Shown here: positions 41,609 to 54,400 of the stretch, piece by piece | Layout of the letters: every line of letters begins with the position of its first letter | Position numbering within the stretch: the stretch's first letter is position 1 | Assembly: GCA_963210315.1 (NCBI GenBank) | Contig: OY723313.1 | Span: forward strand, 1,550,001-1,614,000 | Reading direction: 5' to 3' | Source: Rhynchopus euleeides | Taxonomy: Eukaryota > Euglenozoa > Diplonemea > Diplonemida > Diplonemidae | DNA: 64,000 nucleotides | Notes under the pieces: generated by a model | Databases searched by the model: none | What the model saw: only the letters and a program-made list of their open reading frames with translations | Told to the model about the DNA's origin: nothing | Made by a program: the position numbers and the translations under genes

Positions 41609-44186
41609 GATGACCAGTTGTGTGCACAGCAGCTGACCCCTCTCCCCCCCAGAACCCAAACCAACCCCACACACACAGCCATGTTCTTTTTGTTGTTGAG
41701 CGCAGGTCGCTCCGGGGCGCTCTGGTGCGACCTGCTGTCCGAAACAGACCCAGTCATTTCCAGTCGCTTCTGTGTTATTTTGGTGCCTCTCTTGACGACT
41801 CCTCACAGATTTAATCCCACCTGCCCTTTCCAATCCCCCATCCGCGTATCGGTCGTGATTTGATATTCCAGGAGTGTGTGTCACTGAGCCGAGCCGCCCC
41901 GCCCGCCCCTCCAAGCCACTGAGCCAGACCCTTCTGGCGTGCCCGCAACATTTTATCGCCCCCCGCTCCACACCACCCACCTCACTTTGCAAACCGACGG
42001 GAAAATCCAAGAACATAAAACAATTTCACGCGTGTGTTTCGTGCGTGTGGCTGTTGCTGAGTCACACAAATGCTGACGGCGATGTTGCCCCATCCCCCCC
42101 CGCCCAAAAAGGGTCTACCTCGACGTGCGGGAGGCCACCCGTGGTACTGTTCTCTACCTCACGACACACCCCCTCCCACTCCTCGTCCCCCCCAACCAAG
42201 CTTGTGCTTCCTTTTCTTCGACTTCACGACCCCCCCCCTTCTGCCCCCCCCTGCCCCCATTCATCACGGAGTGCCATCTCTGTGTCTTTTCACCAAACCT
42301 CCTCTGCACTCTCTTAAATGCTTAACACCGTGCCGCTGGCGTGCTGACCTCCTCTGGAGGTCCAGTCAACGCAAGCGGCAGCCAAAGCAACCAGCATCTC
42401 TCTCTGTCCACCTGGGTCTACCTTGACGAGGGAGGGTCTTCGGTCCTTTGGTTTCCGGCACATCTTTGTCATTTTTTTCAGCTTGCCTATATAGCTGGAT
42501 GGTGGACCAAGGGTGCCCTCTTGTCGGAACACCCCCGGGCAGCGAAGGCCACCCTCAAGGGGTGGTGACCTGCGACTCTTTCTTCTCACCTCGTCTCGAC
42601 GGCAACGGCAACACTTCCCTCCCTTTTTCGGGCGTGGCTGTGGCGGAGCACCCGGACTATACACTGATCATGCACTGTCAGCCATACGCTGACCTCTGAA
42701 TGCGGGAACCATACCGGGTGCTGCTGACTTGTTATTTTTCCATGGATGCAAGAAAACAACAACCCCCGGGGGGTGGGAGGAGGGAGGGAGCGAAGGAAGG
42801 AGGGGGGGTCAGACTGCCGCTCGGCGGGGGTGGGTACCCCCGCCGGGTAGTGGGGTCCAGACCCCTGCTCCAACTGGGCCCTCGCAGACTGGGTGGGTGG
42901 GGGGGGTGACGGGGTCCACTGTGAACGAATGGGGGTCGGCTGACGTGCGTTCTACAGTACTTCACAACAAGATATTCAATATCACCCTCTCGCATCACTC
43001 ATCCCATCACCGTTGGGTGGGTGCAGTATGCGAAGGTAAAGGAAATGAAGCCCCGCGAAACCCTTGAACATTCGCGACGTTCTGAGTTATTCCTGAGTGG
43101 CTGGCGGGTGGGATGTGGGTTGGTGGTGCTGGGGGCAACGTTACACATTCTTTGGGGCGGCATCCGTCTTTCCGACGCCTCTCTCTCTCTCTCTTTCTGA
43201 TCCCAACCTGCCGAAGCACCTTCGGTGCTTGCGGGTTGCGTGTTTATTTATTGACATGAAAAACGGTTTCTCGATCTAAGCTCGAGCCTGGAAGTGCCCC
43301 GGAAGTGCAGTGGTGGGTGGGGACGTCACAGTAGTTCTCAGTCGCAAGGTGTGTGTCTACAGTGGAGGCAGCACGAAATTCCCCGCGTTGTGCAACCTCC
43401 ACTGACCAAGAGATTAACGTATGCGTGTGTGCGCATGGGGGTGGTCCTGGCCTAGCTTCGCTAGGTCTCTAGGTCCACCCTCCTGTCGCTAATAGATAAT
43501 CGAGTGGAGGCTCTTTGCCCATATGGGGTGCCCCACCCGATAGGTCCATCCCAGGGTGATGAGTGCTGTGTACAACGTAACTGTGTCAAGCCTGTGTCCA
43601 GTGAAGTTGCCTATTCCCGCCTCGACTCTAAGACGATGTACGGTATCAGCATCCCTGATGACAGTTATGTGTGACCTTTGGTGGATCGCACGGGGTGCAC
43701 CAAGAGCATCACGGGAGAGGCAACGACCATGCAAAAAAAAGTGCACGCCCCACAACCCCTAGCCCTCCCACACCGCACCTTTTGCAGTCCCGCTCGCCGC
43801 GCTTCTGCTGGAGTCACTTCACGCCACATCACGCCCCCCCCACCCACCCCCCCGCCAACCAAAAACAGGTACAGTTCGGCGCGACCTCCGCGTCCGTCCT
43901 CCACCAACCCACGTGTGAACCCCACACACGTGACACCCCCCTTCCCCCCCCCCCCCCCCATCCCCACCCCCCCCCCCCCTTTCTTATCCTGCCTGCTCTG
44001 CGTTCCTCAAAACCGTTCTCTCTCTCACACACCCATTCATACAAGCCACCCAAAGCGGAACCAGAAGATACAACCCCCCCCGCCCCCCGCCCGCCCCACC
44101 ACTGGCGACCCCTGTTTAGGTGGTGGTGCCCGCGGTGAATCCGCGGGGGGGCGTGGCGGGGGAGTGGAGGGGGGGTCAAGGTGGCT
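41609..44186. other. Intergenic region with C-tracts and small hairpins
   Basis: No convincing gene. Long C-runs lie at about 43940-43960 and 43967-43979. Small perfect hairpins with a three-base loop occur at 43214-43230 (AAGCACC-TTC-GGTGCTT) and 43451-43465 (CCTAGC-TTC-GCTAGG). CCTGTTTAG ending at 44119, after a long C-rich tract, and TCAAG at 44176-44180 are acceptor candidates for the AIR9-like gene. Confidence 0.4.
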
Positions 44187-47100
44187 ATGCGCGTGCCTGA
44201 CCTGTGGAGCTCAGGCACCCCCCTGCATCGCACCGGGAGTAAAGGGAGGGTCGGCTCGGGTTATGTGCTGGTGCCGGAGACGACGTCGCCAAAGCTTTTC
44301 TCGCCGAGGCAGCAGGGCTCCTCTGCGCTTCTCAGCAGCTTCGCCGAGCCCTACGCCGCTCTTCCGGTGCAGCAGTATCAGGGGGCTCAAGCTCCCCTGC
44401 CTTGCAGCAACACCAACTCAGGATCCCTCACTGCGAGACGTGCGTCGCAGTCCCCTCAGGCGAGAAGGCTCAGGTCGATGCCTCTCGCACCCAGCACATC
44501 TGTCGGGTCGGAGTACCGTGAGGCATCTCCAGCATCGCCTGCCGTGTCACGCGATGGGGCGGACAGCGCCTGCTGCGCCGCATACCTTTATATGCGTGAA
44601 AACGACTCCTCCCAGTTCGACTCCCAAGTCCCTTTGCAGTCCCTCCGCACCCTCGACCTCTCGATCAACGGGATAGTCTCCTGCGAATTCCTCTGGGACA
44701 TCGGACCGACAAACCTACCCATCACCCGGTTTCCCAGCCTCCGCCACCTCTACCTCACAGGGAACTCTCTTGTGTCGCTGCATGGGCTGAGCGGCCTCCC
44801 CTCGCTTGAGACCCTCACCCTCTCGAGCAACCAGATCCGCACCCTGGAGGGGCTGAACAGGCTGGACAGCCTGCGGATCCTGTCCCTCCACCACAACGAC
44901 ATCGAGAGCATGAAGGGGTTCCCGTGCCTCCCCTCGCTTACCGCGATTAACCTGGTGGGGAACCCGGTGGCGGAGCGGCCGGGGTATCGGAAGATGGTGC
45001 TGGCAATGGCGTCGCCTGACAAGGTGGACAACAGATCCGTTGCGGAGGATGAGAGGGTTGCGGCGCAGAAGTGGAGGGGTATGATAACCTTCGCGATGAA
45101 GGAGGGTTTCCTCCCGGATATCGGGACGAACAAGGCGTCAAACGAGAGGCTTGCGGTGGATTTTATGAACCGGACCCAGAGGCGGTGCACCGAAAGCCTC
45201 GAACTCCTCACGATGCGCATCACCGAGAAACGAAGCGGCGCCTCCACCCCATTCAAACCAAAGGGCTCCGCCGCCTCCATCCAAGAGGGCCTCCCACTCT
45301 GCCTCAGCGTCACCCTCGTCGACAGGAGGCGGACATCCTCCGAGGGCCCCCCGCTGGTCCCCTTCCACAACCCCTGCCTCCCCCCTGTAGAGTTTAAGGT
45401 GGAGGGCACGGCAGAAGCGGTGCACCTCTCCACGGGGCTCAACGACTACTCCCCTCTTATAGACATGTCGGTGCAAGGGGTGTCCCCGGGGCAGGATGTT
45501 GGGGCCCCTTCGGAGAGCTGTTTTGCAACGACGTTATACACAACCCCGGGGGAGTCGCTGTACCGCTATGTCGTGGATGATGAGATTGTCTGCGATGAGC
45601 CTCTCATAGAAGGGCCTGACGGCGGGCAGTATACACACCTCTACGTCCCCCCCTCTGCCGTCTCCCCGGACGATGCCCAAGCGGAGATGGAGGATATCAT
45701 CCACATCCGCTGGCTTGCCTCGACAGACGAGCAGGGGTGGGAGGCAATCCCTGGGGCGGAAACACCGGAGTTCACCCCGACACACGCAGAGGTCGGTAGG
45801 TTTCTTCGAGCGGAGACTCTTGTCTACTGCAAGGGGTGGTTTCAAAAGCTGTTCTACACTATAACCGACGAGGTTGTTGCAGGGCCTCCCTCGGTTGGCT
45901 CCCTTGCGATTCGAGGGGATCCCTACGTCGGGGAGACGCTCTCCCTCGAGGTGGCGTATGTCGGGGGGTCCGAAGGGGAGTCTACGGTTTTCTGGTACCG
46001 CAGGAAGAATGGGAATTCGAAGAGGATTGCGATGCCTTCTCCCAGCTGCACGACATACACGCTCCGCTGCGAGGATGTCGACCACAGCATCGCGGTGGTG
46101 TACACCCCGCGCCGCGCAGACGGCCTTGTCGGGGCGAGCTCCGAGGCAACTCTCGCGACGCCTGTCCTCCGCACCCCCCCGACTCTTGAAGACCTCCGTT
46201 TCACCTCCGATGTCGCGATCGTGGGGCACCCCATGCAGGTGACGGGCGTTTTTGCCGGAGGCGAGGAGGGCTCCCACATCTATGAGTGGCGCAACCCGGT
46301 GACGGGTGCGCAGAAGTCATGCAGGTCGAACGTGATTATCCCGGAGGAGTTCGATGCGGGGTACCAGCTGCAGGTGAGGGTGACCCCTGTCTCCTCTGAG
46401 GGGAGGCGCGGGCGGACCATCGTGATGATGTCGCCGACTGTTGTCTACGGCGAGCCGGAGCTGCACGGCGTGGAGCTGGTGGGGCTGTGCGAGGAGGGCA
46501 AGACCCTCCGCCTCAACTACACCTTTGTCGGGGGGAGGGAGGGGCAGCACGCAATCGAGTGGTCCTCCTCGCGTGGTTCGAGCGTGTCGAAGGAGCGGTC
46601 CTACAAGCTGACCCTCAGCGACATCGGGTCCCGGGTCAGCTGCACCGCAACCCCGATGCGCTGCGACGGGCTCGCCGGGAAGGCCGTGACAGTCACATCT
46701 CCCGTCATCGTCTCCGCTCGGCCCTCCGCGAAGGTGAAGATCGCAGGCGCCCCCTACACAGGGGAGACGCTCTCCCTCGACGTGCAGTACCTCGGCGGGG
46801 TGCAGGGGAGGTGCTTCGTGTCGTGGGGGCGGATCCACCTGAAGGACGCGTCCCCCCTGACCCTCGCAGGCAGCCTGCGTGGCCCGGAGTGTGAGTGGGC
46901 GGAGGACACCACGGAGATGAAGCGTGTCGTGACGGAGGAGGACATCGGGTGTGTCATCGCGGCCAGGTATACCCCTGTGCGGGAGGACGGGATGCAGGGG
47001 ACGACCGTTGTTGCGAAGTCGACTGTGATCGGGCCCGTTGTGCATGAGGCGGTGGGGGTTGCGGGGGTTGCCGGCAGCCCCGACAGGGAGAAGAGCGCCT

Positions 47101-50100
47101 CAGGGCCTGGCGGGCACCGCAGGTCGTGCAGCGGGAGCGAGAGCCCTCGGTATTTCTCCAAGCCGCTGAGGTCGAACAGCACCCCTGCAGGGACCTTTGC
47201 GCCTCCGTTTAAGTCGATGAGCATTGCTCTGCCGGAGGAGGTGGTGGAGTTTGATCAGTTCCGTGCGAGCGATTTCTTCAACCTCAACGTGGACTTCCTG
47301 GCGCATGCCGGGTATCAGTGGGAGACGACGACGCAAGCGGGGAGGACGCGTGTCGTTGGTGAGTCGGACAGTTACTTTGTGACCCGTGCGGATGTGGGGA
47401 AGACCATCACGCTCAGCATCTACCTCCCGAATCAGTCAAGCCCCATCACCGGGACAAGCGGTGTTGTGTCTCAGGCGATCACCCGGTTTGGCGTTGCGAC
47501 AGGCCAGCGCATGCTGTGGAGCGACCAGTCGGTGTCCCCGACGAGCTCTGAGATGGCGATTGGGACCAGGCTCGAGGCGAAGTGGATTGTGCAGAACAAG
47601 GATGTCAAGGTGGAGTGCTTCTGGGAGACCTTCGCCGACTCGAAGTGGTCAACGGTATGCAGGGGGGGCCAGTGGGGCCAGAGAGGGATTGGGGGTTTGG
47701 TTTGGACCCCCTCGCCCCACCCGACACTGCCGTGTCACCGCCACGCACATCACATAACCCCAACAGGTTTCGAAGAAGGAGCATTTCACACCATCCGCGC
47801 GCGAGCTCGGCCTCAGGCTGCGGGTTGTCGCCGTTCCCGTCGTGCTGATCAACGCGCTTCACGAACGCGGGTATGCATACCACACCACACCACACCCAGA
47901 CCCTCACTTCAGGGGTGGCGGGTACACTTCACAACGGAGTGCGATGCGAACCTGTTCACATCCATGCCAGAGATGAACAGAGCGGTGTGGTTGACATCCT
48001 GCACGTTTCTTTTCTCTCTCTCTGTGTCCCCACCACCACCACCACCACCACCCCACCCCCCTGCACAGCACCCGAGTGGTCCACGAGCTGCGCCCCATGC
48101 GCTCCCGCAACGGGGAGCCCAGCAAGGGCACGCCGCGCCTCTCCTCCTCCATGAAGGTGTCTTCCTCCCCCCGCGCCGTCAGCACGTCGCCCAAGCTGGC
48201 CTCGACGTGGAAGTCGCGCCCCGTCAGCCCGACGCTGCTGCTTCCGCAGCCCGACGACTTCCCCAAGGAGCAGAGCCGCAAGCCGGAGAAGTCCTCCCCC
48301 AAGGCGGCGCTGCCGCCGGAGGCGAAGCGGCCCCCCAAGGCATCGACGGGATCGCTCGCCTCGCCGCGGAAGCCCAGGATGAAGAAGCGCAACAGCCTGC
48401 CTGTCGCGGTGCGGCAGCAGTCCAACAGCACCGACAGCGGGGTGGTGCAGGGGGACCTGGGCAGCTTCAGCGGCATCCACGACGCCAGCGAGACGACAGG
48501 GGTCAACGGCATCACGCCCGACACCTCACCTGCGGAGACTCGGTCGGACTGCTCCGACGAGGCCCACAACAGGCAGAGCGTCGCCTCCTCCCGTTCCGCC
48601 AGCGGCTACAACACCGACGACAGTGACGTCAACCCACTCCCCAGGATGAGCAAACGCGCCGCCCTTGCAGCGCGTGCCCTGCGCTCCTCCCCGCTCCCCT
48701 CCGATGAGACCGCCTCACCCAGATCTGCCGACACGCCCCAGGTATCGCTGCACCTCCCCACACCGGATGGGGATGCGCAGCACGACGACCACCCCGACGA
48801 CGACCTGGGTGTGATCCGTGTGGACAGCCCGGAGCTGGGCAGGGCGGACAGCCCCACCACCGCGACGCAGTCGCCTCAGGAGAGCCCGGAGACGGACCCC
48901 ATTGTGATCCACTGCAACAGCCCCAGGCGGGATGCGGGTGACGCTGCTGAGGACGCCCCCGACACCACCACCACCACCACCACCACCACCGGGCCCAACG
49001 GCACCCCCGTGACCCGGGCTGCCCCGCCTCCGGTGTTGAACCTCTCCAGTCTCCCCGAGAGGCCGAAGCTGCCCGACCCGCTGGGGAGCCCGGTGCCTGC
49101 GGTGAGGCCCTCCGCAGAGCAGCCTGAGCCGCAGCCGATGCAGTTCACCATCACGGTGGATAGCGGGACGCCGCTGCATCAGGCGTCGGAGGCGCCGTGT
49201 GGGATCCCGCTGCCGCAGCTGACCCTCACTTCGGAGACGCCGCGTGATTTGGGGAGGAGCACCAGCGTGCTGAGCACGGTGAGCGGGAGGAATGTGTCGG
49301 AGGTGCTGAACGTGACGCAGCCGATGGAGGCCGCGGCCTTCGTCCTCAGCGTCTCGTCGTACGACAGCAGCGACCTCCCCACGGCGGAGGATGCGGGGGG
49401 CGGCACCTCCTCCTCCCCCGCGGAGTCCCCCACGCAGGTGTCGACCATCACCCTGCCGATTGTGGAGATCGACGCCATCCCCGAGGTTGCCGAGCTGGGC
49501 TCCCCCGGGTCCCCCGAGTCCCCCAAGACCCCGGTCTCCCTGGCGCGGCGCTCCTCCCGCGGGGGCGCCGCGTCGCCGCGCAACTCCCTCCTGGGCGGCG
49601 GAGGGGGTGGCGGCGGCGGCGGTGCCTCCGACCCCCTCACCCCCCGGGGGACCCGTCGCGCCCGCTCCGGCAGCGCCTTCGGCGGCGGCGGCGGCGCAGC
49701 CCCCTTCCAGAGGCAGACAACGTTCGACGCGCCGGTGTCCACCCCGAGGGGGGGACACTCCTCGACCCACTCCTCCCCCAGGGGCGGAGCCCCTGTGGAC
49801 CGGGGTGCGTCCGGCACCTTCGCCAGGCCTGTCGACCCCACGTCGCTGGGGAGGCGCCGGAGCGGCGCAGGCGGAGGTGGCGGGTCCCTCCTTCTCGCGA
49901 TCCCCGGGAGCCCCGAGGCGGGGGGTGGCGGGGGCGCGCAGTCGGTTAAGGCGAAGAGGACGCGGTCCGCCACCTTCACGGTGAGGAAGCCGAATCTGCC
50001 GTCTCTCAACCTGACCCCGGGTGGGGCCTCCCCAGAGGGGCCCAGCACGCCGCGGGCGGGGCTGTCCGCCGATGAGTCGGCGGATGGGGAGCTGTCGCCG

Positions 50101-51429
50101 TCGATGCTGTCTGTGCCTTCAGGGGGGAGGCGGCACCGCTCTGCCACGATGATGCGTCCGTCGGCGCCTGCGTCTCCTGTGTCGCCCGGTGGGTTGGATG
50201 CGCCGCGGACCCCGAGGCGGCGGACAAACTCTTTCCTGGCGAAGACCATGTCTCCCGTTGCTTCGGATTCGAAGGCGCGGCGTCTCTCTGTGGCGAACAC
50301 GCCCTCCCCGAGGCAGAGGTCGGGCACCTTCCGGCCCCCCTCCTTTGAGGGCGGTGCGGCGGAGGCTGCGAACATCATCTTCACCACGCTGACCTTCCCG
50401 CTGGGGAGCCGCGCGGAGGTGGCGACCGCGACCCCGTTGCTGTCGCACTACTCCGGGAATGGGGCGGAGGGGCGGAGCAGCTTCGTGTGGCAGAAGCGGT
50501 TCGGCGGGGAGGGGGACGGGGCGTGGGTGGAGGTGAAGACGCCCGACCAGTATCAGATCATCGGGAATGTGGATGATGCGTACTGCGAGTTCCGCGTGGT
50601 GGGCACCCCGTGCAACTGGAAGGGGCAGCGCGGGGTGCGGAAGGAGTCGGAGCCGATCCGGATGCGCTGGGGTGAGGTGATGCTGGAGACCATGCTGCAG
50701 ACCCTGGTGCGGTACGCCGCTGTGGATGTCATCGTGTCGCACCTCCCCAAGATGCGCCAGCAGAAATCGGTGCTGACGCTCACCGAGCGCAAGCTGAAGC
50801 TCCGCCCCAGCGACGCCGACGTGGAACCCTTTGTGACGGCTGTGATGGACCACTGCCACCTCGTCACCTGCGTTGTCCCCCCGGGCTACGGAACAAACGC
50901 CTTCCGCCTGATGGTGGAGCGGCAGGAGGGCGGCACCATGGCCTACGACATCGAGCTCCCCTCCCTGCGCGGGCAGTCCGAGCGTGACTTCCTGGTGCTG
51001 CTGATCCGGGTCTGGGCGTCGATGTCGGACCACACCACCTGCGAGAGGTTCCTCGGGAAAACGGTGGCGGACCAGTGGCAGGCGGGCATGCTCAGCATGG
51101 AAGAGATACGCCACCGCGAAGACCTGCTGCGCCCCGCTTTCGAAAAGCCCAGCACCGAAGTGGAGGTTCCCGGCAAGCCTGACTCTCGCAAGCAGGGCAA
51201 CATTCGGGTATGTTATGCGAAGTTGTGTTGTGTTGTGCGAAGAGAGGGGTTTAGTTACCTTTAAGTGTTGCGGTCCTCCTGGCTGTGGTCTTCACAAGGA
51301 GAAACTGTGTAAACCACTTACACACAGTTTCTCGCAAAAAGCCCCTGCCAAGCATGCATCAACACACACCATCACATCCCACCTCTGCAGACCTTCGCGA
51401 CCTTCTGCCACGACATCGCGCTTGAGTGA
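44187..51429 (+). CDS. AIR9-like microtubule-associated protein (LRR plus A9 repeats), four exons
   Basis: Exons 44187-47654, 47767-47870, 48069-51207 and 51391-51429 join to 2249 aa (donors GTATGC, GTATGC, GTATGT; acceptors CAACAG, TGCACAG, TCTGCAG). A Ser-rich N-terminus (~1-140) precedes leucine-rich repeats (~150-275: LRTLDLSINGI, LRHLYLTGNSL, LETLTLSSNQI, LRILSLHHNDI). Ig-like A9 repeats follow (~485-940), each with a G..G.TL.l...Y.GG..G...W core, for example GDPYVGETLSLEVAYVGGSE. Then comes a long Ser/Pro-rich, basic, low-complexity region (~1215-1950) and a conserved C-terminal domain (ANIIFTTLTFPLG ... RDFLVLLIRVWA, ~1957-2237) like the end of plant AIR9. AIR9 binds microtubules and marks the plant division site; trypanosomatid homologues are cytoskeleton-associated. 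The last exon is only 12 codons (TFATFCHDIALE). Start: first ATG in frame; GTG at 44181 is excluded. Confidence 0.88.
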
Positions 51430-54400
51430 GTCCCAAGTCATTCCTTTCCTTCTGAATGGCACGGCCCCACCCACAACTGTTCCCAAGAACCGTTGAATGC
51501 CAAAGGAAAATGTGCGCCGTGTGACCGCCCTATTCTGTTAGGGCGGGAAGCACACACCTTTTTGTTCGTGCACCCCCTACCCCCCCACCCCCACCCCTTC
51601 TTCGTGCGAAAGGACTCACCATGTCTCCCGTCTCCGCCCCCGCCCCCCGAGTGCTCTTGATCAAAAGGTAATACAGATCTTCTTACCCCACTCCCCGCAG
51701 TATGTTCTTCGTCTATCGAGAGCGAGATATCAGCGCGTCTTTTTTTTGCCAGCCTTTTCGGGCTGTGTGCTGCGGCTTCTGGCTGTGGCCTCCCGTGCTG
51801 CTGCGACACACAACATCGATCATTCAAGCCTTTTTTTCAAGCATATTTCGCAGTGTGACCGGAATGAGTTCTTCTGTCCTGGGATGTAGGGGCTGGGGGG
51901 GCATAGAGTGTGCTTTGTAGTGGATGTCTCATGGAATGATGGTTGCTTTTTGAACTGGGGGGTGGTGGCGGCGGTGGTGGTTGGGAAAAGCTTGTTTTGT
52001 TTTTTTTCGTTCAGAAACATTGATGTCACTCCCCCCCAACGGCCGTCCCGCACGCCAGGGTTGTGGCCGTCGGGGTGCTGGGAAAAAACACGGATGGATG
52101 ATGATGTGCGTAACAAATGATGGTGCGAGAATATCTCTCTCTTTCAAACAAAGGGGCAAGGGTGGGGGGTCGGGGGGGGATCTGGTGGTGGGGGTGGGTG
52201 GCATCCACACGCGCATGGGTGCACGGGGTGGAGAGGGGGGTGGGGGTGGGGGGGGGATCTGGTCCCCCCCCCCCCCCCCCCCCCGCCACCTCCCCAGCAA
52301 CAATGGGTGACTTTTTGTTAAGTCGGCACTGTTTTTGTTTGCTTGCGTCTTTCTCTCGGGGTCCCAACAGCCGCGACAGCGCGACACGTCAACGGGAAGC
52401 AACAGAGCCTTCTCCATTTCCGATGTTGGTATACGCGGGAAGGGTTGGGGGGGGGGGGGGGTGAGGCTGGAGGTGGTTGCGGTGGCTTTCCTGGCTAGCC
52501 CATCCGCAACCACATGCAGCGTTTGGCAATTGGAATTTCCTGGAAATGGTATTGTGAATGTGGAGGGCCAAAAACGACAGGCCAACCGGGGTCGCTTTTT
52601 TATTGCCTGCACCTCTTTAGAGCAGAGCAAATCCCCATCCCTGCGTCCCTCCCGACGCCAAAAAAAATGACAGCGCGAAGGTGGGCTAAACTGCTGCCTT
52701 CTCTCCGCTCCCACCCATTTCCCCTCTCCCCACCCCCCCGTGTCCCCTCGGGTTCCTTTCCACTCCGGTCTTTCCCAGTGATTCTGCTTGTCTCTGTGGC
52801 TGCGGTTCAGTTCAATTTTTGTTGTGTCCAGTTTGTGTACATTTTCAGCATTTGCAGTTCGGGAGCCCTTCCCCAGACCCCACCGCCGTGGAACACCGTG
52901 GAACAATCAACTCTACATTCTACTCTTTACCCCCCCCACCCCACCACCGCCGCCACCACGGCCCACCTCTCACCCTCCTGAGCCCCCCAGGGGCTGATGT
53001 CCGTGCCTTGTTCTCACTGGTTCTCTTCTCGTGTTCAGGGGGACTCCGGCAACATGGTGCCGCACCACAGCAGGACTGTGGGGCTGTGGGACTCTTGATT
53101 CAGTGAGGGGTGCGGAGGCGGTGTACCGCCGTACAGAAGAGCCCCCCGTTGGCACACAAAAAAATATAGCTGCATTCCACGGCTCAAAAACCAGCAGGGG
53201 TTGGGGAACGGGGGGGGGGGTTCGGGAAGTGCCTTGGAAAAAGTGCCTCGGAGTGCCAGCCCCGGCACCGCTCCCCGCCCTCCCCCTTCTCCAATACCCC
53301 TTCCCCCCCCCCCCGGGTTTGGCGCACAAACAACAACGCCTTGCCTTTATTTTCCCCTCATCTTGTGTGTGCCGGGCTGCACCCCAAAAAGATGAGGAAG
53401 CGAAGAAACCACCTTCCCACACCCCCCCCCCCCCCCCCCCACATCCCACGTGTGTGTGTTGAACCCACCCTCTTACGGCGTGCACCCGCCGTTGTCTTTG
53501 CTGCATCCTTCTCTACATTGTGTGCGTGCCTTGTTTCGTTTGTTCTGGCTTTTCTGAGTGCCGTGCGCAGCCCATCCGGGCCAGCTACCTGAGTCGCGCT
53601 GGGGGATGGGAGGGGGTGGGGGGGCTATATTAGACCTCGTAGGGACCCATCCCGATTTGTGTGAGTTGGAGCGGCGTGATTGCCTATAGGGGCTTGAAGG
53701 GGCAGGTTTTCCGCCTGCCCCCCCCCTACCAGGTGCCACCCGGATTTTCAGATTCACGCGAGTGTGCAGGGGGAGGGGGGGAAGGGTTCTTTGCAGCCCC
53801 CCCCCCCCCCCTCGAGGAACACATGCAGGCAGCATAGAGGAGCGACGTCTCTGCCCACCCCCTCCTGTCATTTCACAGCTGAACAAATGGACCCTTGCCA
53901 GACCGGGCGTGTCTGACCGAACCATCGGCAGGCGCAAGAGATGCAGTGTCAGACCGCTTTGGGTTTTGGTGCTCTTCTGGGGCTGAAAAAGGGGTTACTT
54001 CACTCCCAGGTGTGTGGTCATCCCGCACGCCAGGGTTATGGTCGTCGAGGGGAGACCAAAAGGGATTGGTTCACAGCGTGTGCCTGCACGGGGAGGGGTA
54101 GGGGAGAGTGCTGCCCCCAGCATGCGGTCATAAAGATTTGATCGGAGCGCTCAAGCGTTTCATGCCTGTGCTCTCATTTCACCGTTCTTTTCTCAGGCGT
54201 TTTTTTTTCAGGCGATCGAACGACCCTGATAGTTGGGATCTCTCCTCCCCCCCGCTTATTGTAGAAGTTTTCAATTCTTGAAGAAAGCCAAGGCTTATTC
54301 TTGCCGAAATATATTTCTCGTGCTTTGTTTTATCACGCTTCGTTCGTCTCTGGATTCTGTTGTTTGTCCTAGCGGGTGTCTGTTGCCGCCCTGCGGTCCT

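Noticed and set aside
42341-42568. LamG-like pseudogene fragment (HLSLSTWVYLDEGGSS)
   Set aside because: Only one short segment resembles a LamG strand; the rest is not protein-like and no second motif supports it.
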